From contig NZ_AP028461.1 of the NCBI RefSeq assembly GCF_033097365.1, positions 9,947,501 through 10,011,500 of the forward strand: DNA of 64,000 bases, read 5' to 3'. Numbering within the stretch: the stretch's first letter is position 1; each line of letters starts with the position of its first letter. This DNA comes from Actinoplanes sichuanensis (lineage in GTDB: Bacteria > Actinomycetota > Actinomycetes > Mycobacteriales > Micromonosporaceae). The notes beneath the pieces are model-generated. The model made no database searches. It saw nothing but the letters and a program-made list of their open reading frames with translations, and was not told the origin of the DNA. This document shows, piece after piece, positions 30,901-38,463 of the stretch. A program made the position numbers and the translations under genes.

Positions 30901-32170
30901 GATGCTCCGCGACCATCCGCTCGAGCTGATCCACATCACCGAGTGGCGGGAGAACCCGGGTAAGGCGTTCGGCCTGACCCTGTTCGACGTCGGCTCGTTC
31001 GCGCTGCCCGGCGTGGGCCAGGTCAGCGGGGCGCTCACCAAGACGGTCGGCGCGCTCAGCAACCTGTTGCGCCTGAGCGTCACCAAGATCTCCAGCGGTC
31101 TCGGCCGGATCGAGCGGTTCGCCGTACGGGTCGCCGACGTGCCGGGCGCGCCGACCGGCCGGATCGCCAAGATCACCGGTGCCGGCCTGCGGCTGGAGAA
31201 CGGTGTCGCCAAGTTCGACGAGGCGATCGCCCTCATCGACGACAAGGTGTACCGGGTCGATTCCACGACCGCCCGGCTCGACGGGCCGGCCGGTGGCTTC
31301 GAGGGTTCGGTCGTCCACTTCGACGGCGGTCTGATCTCCATCGAGAACGGGATCGTCAAGATCCGGGATCTCGTGCTCAAGCCCGGGCACGACGTCGACC
31401 TGCCCGAGACGCCGCCCACCTGCCGGGTGCTCGCGGCGGCCCGGGCCGCCGCGATGGCGGCCATACCCTGTAACGGCACCCAGCCCGACGGCAGCTGGTA
31501 CAACATCGAGAACGACATCCCCCTCACCCTGAACCGGGCGGACAACGAGGCGGCCGACGCGGCGCTGGAAGCCGCGAGGAGGGTCGAAGCGGGAGTCCCG
31601 GGCGGACCCCGGAGCCTGACTTTCCGGATCCAGGAGCTGCTTCAAAAGGTTCCGGGTGCGACTCGGGAGGGCCACGCTTTCCGTTTGAAGGGAGCCGACT
31701 CCCTGAAGCGGAAGCTGGCCGGTGATCGCAAAAACAAGCCTGACCTGACTCCGGCCGAACTGGTCGACGGCATCGGCGACAACATCCGGTACACCGCTCT
31801 TTTCGAGGGGACGCGTTACATCGCCGGTGTGCAGGACAGCGTCCGCGTCCTGAAGGCGCAGGGATACGAGCTGGTCAAGGTCAAGAACGGGTGGGCCGGG
31901 GGGATGGGCAACTATCGGGGCCTCAACCTCACCTGGCGTGACGGCGAGACCGGCCACCTGTTCGAATTGCAGTTCCACACGCCGGACAGCTTCTGGATCA
32001 ACAAGGCCGAGCACTACTTCTTCGAGTTGACCCGCCTCCCCAAGACGGACGGGAAGGTGGGGGAGTTGGAGTTGACGCAGAAGGCGGCCGAGGAGATCTC
32101 CGTGGGGATGTGGTCGCACGTCACGCCGCCGCCCGGGGCGGCCGACCTGAACCTGCCCCTGGGAAGGTGA
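27980..32170 (+). CDS. Secreted ALF-repeat polymorphic-toxin-like protein with C-terminal RelA/SpoT-type synthetase domain
   Basis: 1396 residues. Order: signal peptide (1-29, ending PAHA); ALF-type repeats (about 40-230, e.g. AANLALAGGDYAISEFVAYG); a very Ala-rich helical stalk (about 233-855); a cysteine-containing segment with a hydrophobic stretch near DVGSFALPGVGQVSG (about 1003-1017); short beta-like repeats (about 1064-1125); and a C-terminal domain (about 1213-1360). The last matches the RelA/SpoT nucleotidyltransferase pattern: R1235-x-K1237 with S1241 and K1245 (FRLKGADSLKRKL), D1267 in GDNIRYT, Y1312 in GNYRGLN, E1329 and Q1331 in FELQFHT, and AEHY at 1343-1346. All expected catalytic positions look intact, predicting pyrophosphate transfer to a nucleotide or to tRNA. 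The next gene is a candidate immunity gene. Target, export route and activity are inferred. Confidence 0.82.
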   Translation: MRRSALRLALTAVLGLALTGTVVTVPAHAVPKPAAVVASTVDWTEEEADWYRDSVADIALYAAEPEVRAAAEAALAARTDQAVADFVETGWAKARLAATQRKTRDKNQVKTWATSGGTNVKKAANLALAGGDYAISEFVAYGYEIADRLDHPVGDTAVERERIYQRVELMITIGGPTVVAEGSTALASGDAAVIADFYSVGYAAANRTDWDNRERVRIAIEQRNQTLDDLTAGASAAAAGARARAEIIAANIDGLRYLEDALLAMRQAAAAANAAEQVFEQDRVLRPSGGRGRTALLEAHKADAIAQADRASRTALQMNAVLARVQVAANDLTESGQAHGQDWAQVTVSVGFSAQAAAHAAATASAAVTATLADSLALDADQNATLRANNAARWLAETRHQEKVAADQALVARQQQKIAEAAAKRAKDQRGIAEAAATDARGHADNAKKLRAEAQRASDNAVAQAQIASAAQIEANDAVQRESGAIDRLNRAGEELSAATNRCYAAEEEYNAVTAALAKARAEAEAAGQDADEATRDLKIQADRARDAFHAAQAWADRARAAADAARDEAEKAGAAAKQARNAAKAAQQNALTARRASDKAGQAAVGSVHAAELARVDAERVQDEAIAAVREAGQAIVQADIAGNASGSAAALAQLTIDRAGTAAYIATRFAAVNADARAALTVSSEALVLAQEQSAAAAKRATEAEAAAAHANAQARDAVDDIKPAYESVARAVDSAKVAIGAANKAYEAAVAATNDANNATTAAQSATRWELVAQREAGVADNAAQTASLAAAGAGRASASIDRAYAWAKTATAGIHTQAKKLADALKGIQDEKARQDAILREQQEFEDRVEEGILNYLKCQVAMADACKKLWNLVQPHLRTALDASKNHIALLADCYTGDKAACDEAQANGDKVQEFFIQTGAGLVEGAKNLVKGLKSLADCGSWIVVGFSGDYFKENCGKTVEGFRQMPAMLRDHPLELIHITEWRENPGKAFGLTLFDVGSFALPGVGQVSGALTKTVGALSNLLRLSVTKISSGLGRIERFAVRVADVPGAPTGRIAKITGAGLRLENGVAKFDEAIALIDDKVYRVDSTTARLDGPAGGFEGSVVHFDGGLISIENGIVKIRDLVLKPGHDVDLPETPPTCRVLAAARAAAMAAIPCNGTQPDGSWYNIENDIPLTLNRADNEAADAALEAARRVEAGVPGGPRSLTFRIQELLQKVPGATREGHAFRLKGADSLKRKLAGDRKNKPDLTPAELVDGIGDNIRYTALFEGTRYIAGVQDSVRVLKAQGYELVKVKNGWAGGMGNYRGLNLTWRDGETGHLFELQFHTPDSFWINKAEHYFFELTRLPKTDGKVGELELTQKAAEEISVGMWSHVTPPPGAADLNLPLGR

Positions 32171-32174
32171 TCGG

Positions 32175-32651
32175 GTGAACCAGTATCTCGCCGTCATCGA
32201 CGACCAGCACGACGTCAAGGATCCGATCACCGTCATTCAGGTGGTGCCGGGTGCCGGACCCTACGGAGTCACGCGGCTCAACGAAGACGCCGCCTGGGTC
32301 GTGACACGACTGCTCGATCAGATCAGTGCCGGCGAGGTTCCGTACCGGGTCGAGTCGATCACGCCGAAGACGGCTGCCCGCATTCGGAACCGCCGGGAGC
32401 GGGGGATCGACTTCCGCTACTCGATCCTGGTGCAGGACGACGATCCGACCGACCGGCCGGTGGGTGTCCTGCGGGAATGGGACGCCTCCCGCGGCGGCGG
32501 CACCTACGCCGAGACGTTCAGCTCCAGCAACGTGTGGGAGCACAGCAGCGTGCGCCTGGACATCGAGCGGGGTAGCGACATCTCGACTCGGATCGTGCCG
32601 AGCGATTCGGCCACCGTGCATCGATTCATCGAGGCGGTACAGCGCCGATAG
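32175..32651 (+). CDS. Candidate immunity protein for the RelA/SpoT-type toxin
   Basis: 158 residues with no signal peptide or membrane segment, so it should be cytoplasmic. The GTG start lies 4 nt after the toxin stop, and a GGAAGG ribosome site sits inside the toxin's last codons, so translation is probably coupled. The fold looks alpha/beta. No HD-hydrolase (His-Asp) motif is visible, so neutralisation by binding would be more likely than degradation of an alarmone. I do not recognise the family. The immunity role rests on size, position, coupling and the shared terminator at 32670-32700. Confidence 0.65.
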   Translation: MNQYLAVIDDQHDVKDPITVIQVVPGAGPYGVTRLNEDAAWVVTRLLDQISAGEVPYRVESITPKTAARIRNRRERGIDFRYSILVQDDDPTDRPVGVLREWDASRGGGTYAETFSSSNVWEHSSVRLDIERGSDISTRIVPSDSATVHRFIEAVQRR

Positions 32652-32669
32652 GACCGGAGAACGAAGCGT

Positions 32670-32700
32670 GCCGGCCGGGTGACGACATCACCCGGCCGGC
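32670..32700. terminator. Strong terminator closing the ALF/toxin operon
   Basis: A perfect 13-bp stem, GCCGGCCGGGTGA with its complement, and a 5-nt loop. It starts 18 bp after the 158-residue gene and ends 2 bp from the 3' end of the opposing tRNA gene, so it may serve both. Confidence 0.85.
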
Positions 32701-32702
32701 CG

Positions 32703-32779
32703 TGGAGCCCCCGGTCGGAATCGAACCGACGACCTCGCGTTTACAAGACGCGTGCTCTAGCCGACTGAGCTACAAGGGC
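32703..32779 (-). tRNA. tRNA-Thr (anticodon UGU)
   Basis: A full cloverleaf reads on the minus strand. The acceptor GCCCTTG pairs with CGGGGGC (two G-U pairs), the D arm is GCTC/GAGC, the anticodon stem CGCGT/ACGCG encloses the loop CTTGTAA with anticodon TGT, and the T arm is GTCGG-TTCGATT-CCGAC. The discriminator is T, followed by an encoded CCA (32703-32705). It decodes ACA. Confidence 0.95.
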
Positions 32780-32916
32780 GATGCGCATCATCATAACGTC
32801 CTGTGATGCGGTCGCCATCTTGGCAGGTCGGAAGAAAACAAATACGGTGGCGGGGCTGTTCCTTCTACTCGGATCGTCCGGCACGTTCCTGCCGGTGGAA
32901 AGGAAGTCGCTTCACC

Positions 32917-34005
<1,089 letters not shown>

Positions 34006-34020
34006 AGCTGATCAGTCGAC

Positions 34021-34051
34021 AACGGCCCCCCTCGGGTAGAGGGGGGCCGTT
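34021..34051. terminator. Bidirectional terminator
   Basis: A perfect 12-bp stem, AACGGCCCCCCT with its complement, and a 7-nt loop lie between the convergent msiK and propeller genes. Confidence 0.85.
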
Positions 34052-34057
34052 GTCGTA

Positions 34058-35656
34058 TCAGGCGAACGAGTAAACGACGTAGTCCTTCTCGGCGGCGCAC
34101 ACCACCACCGAGGTGTTCCAGGCGCAGCTGTCGGAGCGGACCTTCGGCATCACGCCGAGGTTCACCGATTCCTCGCCGAGGTGTGTCCCGGACAGCTCGC
34201 GGTCGCTGACCGAGCTGGTCAGGGCGCCGGAGAAGCTGAGCACGTTACGGGCGTCGAGCCGGACCGTGACTCCGAGCCGGTACCACGCCTGCTTCCCGCC
34301 GACGAACAGTGTGGTGCCCTCGTCGCTGATCGCGAGCAGGCCGTTGCTGCCGACCGCCACCAGGTCCTCGACCCCCGGCACGGCCTTCTCCCAGGCGCCT
34401 TCGCCGCCGACCGCCCGGACCACGTCGGATTTGTGGTCGTAGCCGGCCGTCGCGACGAAACAGAGCAGGTTGCCGCACGGGGTCAGCTCGTCGACGTTCT
34501 CGTCGGCCGCGACCGTGTAGACCGCTTCCGGCTGAGTGTCCGCGAGCTTGGCCAGGTCGTACCGGAAGACGCGTTTGGTGGTGCCGGGCTCCAGAACGTA
34601 CAGCCGGCCGTCGTGGGCCGCGACCTTGTCGCTGGTGGAGGCCACCTCGGCGCGTGTCTGCAGCACGTCGCCGGTGTGTACGTCACGGACCGAGACCGTG
34701 CGGTCGGAGTCGATCTGCACGAACCGCTGCTTGTCGCCGGACGCCGGGGTGAGCGGCCGCCCACCGGCGCCGGCCGGCCCGGTGACGTCGTCCGGGCCGG
34801 TGACCAGCAGCAGGGCGGTGCCGTCCGGGTCGTCGGTCGACCACTTCACCGTCCCGTCGGTCATGTCGAGGCCGGTCAGCTTCTCGGCCTCCCGGTTCAC
34901 CCAGAGCACGACGTCGGACGCCAGGTACAGCTCGTCCGAGGCGCCGAGCTGCTCGTCCCAGACCACTCGGCCGTCGTCGCTGCTCAGCGCCACCACCCGG
35001 CTGCGGCTGGTGGTGGGATCGACGCCGGAGAAGAAGACCACCACCGACTCGCGGGCATACATCCATTTCCAGGTGTACGCCGTACCCGCGTTGTCGTTCT
35101 GCCAGAGGGTCTTGCCGTTCCCGGTGTCGACGGCCACCGTGTGCAGCGGTCCCGCCTCGGTGACGCCGGCGAAGAACGCCCGATCGCCGTACACCTCGCT
35201 GTCGATGAACGTCGACGTGAACGCCGGCTCCGGCGTGACCCGTCCCACCTCGCGCAGCGAGTGGTAGTCGAGAGCCGGGAACTTCGGCCAGAGCAGCACC
35301 GTCGCGACGGCGGCCACGACGACGACCACCGCGGTGGCCGCCCCGCCGATGATCAGTCCGAGCCGGCGCCGGGACGAGACGGTCGGCTCGACGGCGCCCG
35401 GCACGGTCCAGGTGCCCTCCGGATGCGGATGCGGGGTGTAACCGCCGGGCTGGCCACCCGCGGCGATGGCGGCGGCCTCGGCGGTGGCCCACGGGTCGAC
35501 CGGCTCGGCGTAGGTCTGACCGTCCGGAGCGGTCGCCGGAACGGTGACCGGCGTCGGTGTCGGGGTGGCCGCCTCGGAGACGCCGGTGGAGAAGCGCACC
35601 TCCGTCGCGTCCGCCTCGGCCGGCTGCGTCTCGTCGTCCGGACCCGGACCCGCCAT
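34058..35656 (-). CDS. PQQ-type beta-propeller protein with cytoplasmic tail and single TM helix
   Basis: 532 residues. An acidic, Pro/Thr-rich cytoplasmic tail (about 1-95) precedes one transmembrane helix (LGLIIGGAATAVVVVVAAVA, about 100-122) and an external propeller. Blade patterns are VAVDTGNGKTLWQND, ALSSDDGRVVWDEQ, GLDMTDGTVKWST and VRDVHTGDVLQTR. Several cysteines near the end (CGNLLCFV, SCAWN, VVCAAEK) suggest disulfides. The start is ATG at 35656 with GAAGGGCGGG upstream. Fourth and largest propeller in this window; the type II membrane layout differs from the other three. Probably a sensor or scaffold at the cell surface. Confidence 0.8.
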   Translation of the reverse strand: MAGPGPDDETQPAEADATEVRFSTGVSEAATPTPTPVTVPATAPDGQTYAEPVDPWATAEAAAIAAGGQPGGYTPHPHPEGTWTVPGAVEPTVSSRRRLGLIIGGAATAVVVVVAAVATVLLWPKFPALDYHSLREVGRVTPEPAFTSTFIDSEVYGDRAFFAGVTEAGPLHTVAVDTGNGKTLWQNDNAGTAYTWKWMYARESVVVFFSGVDPTTSRSRVVALSSDDGRVVWDEQLGASDELYLASDVVLWVNREAEKLTGLDMTDGTVKWSTDDPDGTALLLVTGPDDVTGPAGAGGRPLTPASGDKQRFVQIDSDRTVSVRDVHTGDVLQTRAEVASTSDKVAAHDGRLYVLEPGTTKRVFRYDLAKLADTQPEAVYTVAADENVDELTPCGNLLCFVATAGYDHKSDVVRAVGGEGAWEKAVPGVEDLVAVGSNGLLAISDEGTTLFVGGKQAWYRLGVTVRLDARNVLSFSGALTSSVSDRELSGTHLGEESVNLGVMPKVRSDSCAWNTSVVVCAAEKDYVVYSFA

Positions 35657-35778
35657 GTTCCCGCCCTTCTCCGCCGTACCGGCCCGTCATGGTACCGACC
35701 TGGGCATCGACGATAGGCCTGGCGATCATCCGTGGCGCCGTCGGAAAGACGAGTGCTGAGTCGTGATTCATCCGTGGC

Positions 35779-35784
35779 TATCGT
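35779..35784 (+). promoter_or_regulatory. Putative -10 box, leaderless promoter
   Basis: TATCGT ends 6 nt before the ATG at 35791. Confidence 0.5.
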
Positions 35785-35790
35785 GGCGTC

Positions 35791-36210
35791 ATGCGCATCG
35801 AACGAGTCACCGCGGAGGCCGACGTCCATCGAGCGGCCGATCTCTTCGACGCGCCGCCCATCGATTCGGTGACCCGCCGCTTCCTCAGCGAGCCCACCCA
35901 CCACCTGCTGCTCGCCTATGACGACGCGGACCGCCCGGTCGGCATGATCACCGGCGTGGAGACCACCCATCCGGACAAGGGCACCGAGATGCTGATCTAC
36001 GAGCTCGGCGTCGCCCCGGTCGCCCGGCTCCAGGGTGTCGGCACGGCGCTCGTCGACGCGCTGGCCGCGATCGCCCGCAAGAACGGTTGTTACGGCATGT
36101 GGGTGGCCGCCGAATCGGACAACAAGGCGGCTCTGGCCACCTATCGCCGGGCCGGTGCCGACGAGGAGATGACGTTCACCCTGCTCAGCTGGGACCTGGC
36201 GAAAGACTGA
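35791..36210 (+). CDS. GNAT-family N-acetyltransferase
   Basis: 139 residues covering a single GNAT domain. The acetyl-CoA-binding motif is in VAPVARLQGVGTALVDAL (R-x-x-G-x-G type with Gln replacing the first Arg), and the fourth motif lies around AESDNKAALATYRRAGA. The overall pattern, with LIYELGVAPVARLQG, resembles the aminoglycoside 3-N-acetyltransferase AAC(3)-I group. That is a resemblance only, and the substrate cannot be assigned. It is monocistronic with a leaderless-type promoter and converges on a small secreted-protein gene 15 bp away. Confidence 0.88.
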   Translation: MRIERVTAEADVHRAADLFDAPPIDSVTRRFLSEPTHHLLLAYDDADRPVGMITGVETTHPDKGTEMLIYELGVAPVARLQGVGTALVDALAAIARKNGCYGMWVAAESDNKAALATYRRAGADEEMTFTLLSWDLAKD

Positions 36211-36225
36211 GACCCGGCGCTCCCC

Positions 36226-36585
36226 TCAGCGCCTCCACTTCTCCCGGTTGACGAAACCGTCCACCGGCTCTTCGAGCAGGCGGGGGTCGTGCAGGGCCGG
36301 GAGGGCGGGAGCCTTCGGCCGGTGCCGGGCCGCTTTCGGTTCGGCGGCGAACGCCGGAGCGGACACCGACGGTGTGGGTGCGGCCGGGGCCGGGTCGTCG
36401 GCCGGCGGCGGAGCGGAGACGGACGCGATCCCCGCGGTCGGCACGGGGGTCGGTGTGGAGCCGTCGTCCGGCATCATCCGGGCGGCACCGAGCCCTGCTC
36501 CCGAGGTGTCACCGGCCAAGGCGGGCGCGCCTCCGAAGAGCAGGATTCCGCTCGCGATCGCTCCGAAGCACCACAACTTACGCAC
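36226..36585 (-). CDS. Small secreted or cell-surface protein of unknown function
   Basis: 119 residues with a signal peptide (MRKLWCFGAIASGILLFG, cleavage after ALA near residue 24). A Pro/Ala/Ser/Thr-rich segment (about 45-95) follows, then a charged C-terminal tail ending NREKWRR. There is no hydrophobic anchor or sorting motif at the C terminus. The low-complexity middle suggests a flexible extracellular peptide. Unrecognised. It converges on the GNAT gene and is divergent from the RCK channel-like gene. Confidence 0.65.
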   Translation of the reverse strand: MRKLWCFGAIASGILLFGGAPALAGDTSGAGLGAARMMPDDGSTPTPVPTAGIASVSAPPPADDPAPAAPTPSVSAPAFAAEPKAARHRPKAPALPALHDPRLLEEPVDGFVNREKWRR

Positions 36586-36688
36586 TGAACTTACTCCCGG
36601 TCAGCGGTGGATCGTGTCGATACCCACCATGTCGGACATAGCTGTCGGATGGGGCAACGAGCGGCCCCACGAGGGGGTTCCGGCTGAC

Positions 36689-36694
36689 TACGAT
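36689..36694 (+). promoter_or_regulatory. Putative -10 box, leaderless promoter of the RCK gene
   Basis: TACGAT ends 8 nt before GTG 36703 and 2 nt before GTG 36697, favouring 36703 as the start. Confidence 0.45.
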
Positions 36695-36702
36695 TCGTGA
36701 AC

Positions 36703-38463
36703 GTGAGTGCCGTGCCATCCGAGAAGAACCACACCCGCACCGAGTCCGACGAGGACACCCGGCCTCACCTGGTGCTCTGCGGCGCCGATGCGCTGGTGTA
36801 CACCCTGGCCGAGGAACTGGCCAACTCCCGCCACCGGATCCGGATCACGGTGATCACCCCACACCGGATCCGGGCCGACGTTCCCGACCTGGCACAGCTC
36901 GCCGACCGCGACGTGGTCTGGCTCAAGGCCGACCGGCTGGACGAGCGCACCTTCCGCGACGCCGGGCTCACCGGATCCTCGGCGCTCGCCCTGGTCATGC
37001 CGGACGACATGGTCAACCTGCACGCCGCGCTCTGCGCCCGCGAGGTCGAGGAGAACCTGCGGGTGGTGGTGCGGATGTTCAACACCGGACTGGGGCAGAG
37101 CGTGGTCCGGCTGTTCCCGGACTGCGCGGTGCTGTCCGACGCCGAGATGGCCGCACCGGCGTTCGTGGCGGCGGCGCTCGGCGAGGTCGCTCCGACTCAT
37201 TTCCGGCGCGCCGGCCGGACCCTGTACGTCGCGCACCGGGGAGACGTACCAGATCGATCGGTGATCCTGACCCTGACCAACGGTGACGGTGAGGGCGAGG
37301 TGAGCGTGCTGCCCGCGGAGCCGGCGCCGGGCGCGGCGAAGCCGGCCGATCTGGTGCTGGCCGAAGCGGTCGGGCGCCCGGCCGGCGAGGATGTGACCCG
37401 TCGGCTGCTGAGCCGGGCCGGGCGGCGCCGACGGCCGGGTCGCGCGATCGGTAACGCGCTGCGCGCCGCGCTGAGCCGCAAACTCGGCATCGCCGTGCTG
37501 ATCACCCTGGCCACCACGCTCGTCGCCGGGCTGGTGCTGGCCGAGTTCGACGGTTCCCCGCACGGCCTCTGGGAATCGATCTACATGACGCTGCTGACCG
37601 CGGTCGGCTCGTCCGATGTGGAGATCGGCCGCGAACCGGTTGCCCAGGCCGCGCAGCTGGTGCTGACGATCGCCGGCCTCGCGTTGATCCCGCTGATCAC
37701 CGCGGCCGTGGTGGACGGCATGGTCAACGCGCGCCTCGCCCTCAGCCAGGGCCGGGTGCACGGCGAGATCAGCGACCACATCGTGCTCGTCGGCCTCGGC
37801 AACGTCGGCACCCAGGTGCTGCGTCAGCTCACCGACCTGGGCGTACGGGTGGTGGCGATCGACCGTGTCGCCGACGCCCGAGGGGTGAAGAGCGCCCAGC
37901 GCCGTGGCGTGCCGGTGATCGTGGGAGACGCCGCCGCCGAGGCCACCCTGCGGGCCGCCTCGATCGACACCTGCCGGGCCCTGGTCGTGCTCTCCACCGA
38001 CGACACGGTGAACCTCCAGGCGGCGCTCCAGTCCCGGGTGGCCCGCCCGGATCTGCGGGTGGTGCTGCGGCTCTTCGACGACGACTTCGCGCAGCGGGTC
38101 GAGACGGCCTTCCAGATCAACACCTCACGCAGCGTCTCCCGGATCTGCGCGCCGGTCTTCGCGGCCGCCCTCCTGGAGCGCGACGTGCACGCCACCATCC
38201 CGGTCGACAGGCACTCGGTGCTGGTCGCCACGGTCACCGTCGCGGCACTGTCCCCTCTGGACGGCGCGCCGCTGGAGCACGCCGACCACCCGGGCGAGGC
38301 GCGGGTGCTCGGCATGTCGTCGGCCGGCCAGGAGTGGGTCGACTGGGTGCCCGACCGCCGGCGGGTGCTGGCCGAGGGTGACCGGATCCTGGTGGTGGCC
38401 CGGCGCGGCGGCCTGCGGGCCCTGGTCGAGCTGGCCAGCCCGCCACTACAGCGAACCGCTTAG
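36703..38463 (+). CDS. Two-TM ion-channel-like protein with two RCK/TrkA-N domains
   Basis: 586 residues. A first RCK-like domain (about 20-160) has a degenerate nucleotide motif, LVLCGADALVY. A basic stretch follows, then TM1 (about 262-280), a pore-loop region and TM2 (about 316-336). The second RCK domain (from about 358) has a canonical dinucleotide motif, HIVLVGLGNVGTQVL. The filter position reads LLTAVGSSDVE instead of the potassium TVGYGD, so potassium selectivity is doubtful. It probably gates ion flow in response to a nucleotide or ion, but it may be a non-selective or inactive channel. The start is GTG 36703 on promoter spacing; GTG 36697 is equally in frame. The 3' end overlaps the convergent DUF4032 gene by 18 bp. 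Confidence 0.8.
   Translation: MSAVPSEKNHTRTESDEDTRPHLVLCGADALVYTLAEELANSRHRIRITVITPHRIRADVPDLAQLADRDVVWLKADRLDERTFRDAGLTGSSALALVMPDDMVNLHAALCAREVEENLRVVVRMFNTGLGQSVVRLFPDCAVLSDAEMAAPAFVAAALGEVAPTHFRRAGRTLYVAHRGDVPDRSVILTLTNGDGEGEVSVLPAEPAPGAAKPADLVLAEAVGRPAGEDVTRRLLSRAGRRRRPGRAIGNALRAALSRKLGIAVLITLATTLVAGLVLAEFDGSPHGLWESIYMTLLTAVGSSDVEIGREPVAQAAQLVLTIAGLALIPLITAAVVDGMVNARLALSQGRVHGEISDHIVLVGLGNVGTQVLRQLTDLGVRVVAIDRVADARGVKSAQRRGVPVIVGDAAAEATLRAASIDTCRALVVLSTDDTVNLQAALQSRVARPDLRVVLRLFDDDFAQRVETAFQINTSRSVSRICAPVFAAALLERDVHATIPVDRHSVLVATVTVAALSPLDGAPLEHADHPGEARVLGMSSAGQEWVDWVPDRRRVLAEGDRILVVARRGGLRALVELASPPLQRTA

Noticed and set aside
27548..32236. 1562-codon open frame antisense to the toxin gene
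   Set aside because: Frame openness comes from the GC-rich, Ala-rich coding strand. There is no signal peptide or known motif, and the opposite strand has signal peptide, repeats and a domain.
32703..32779. attB/attL site of an integrated element at tRNA-Thr
   Set aside because: No integrase and no second copy of the tRNA 3' end was found by eye, so it is kept only as a low-interest possibility.
35791..36210. Aminoglycoside 3-N-acetyltransferase
   Set aside because: Only a general resemblance to AAC(3)-I. The evidence supports GNAT family membership but not a resistance function.
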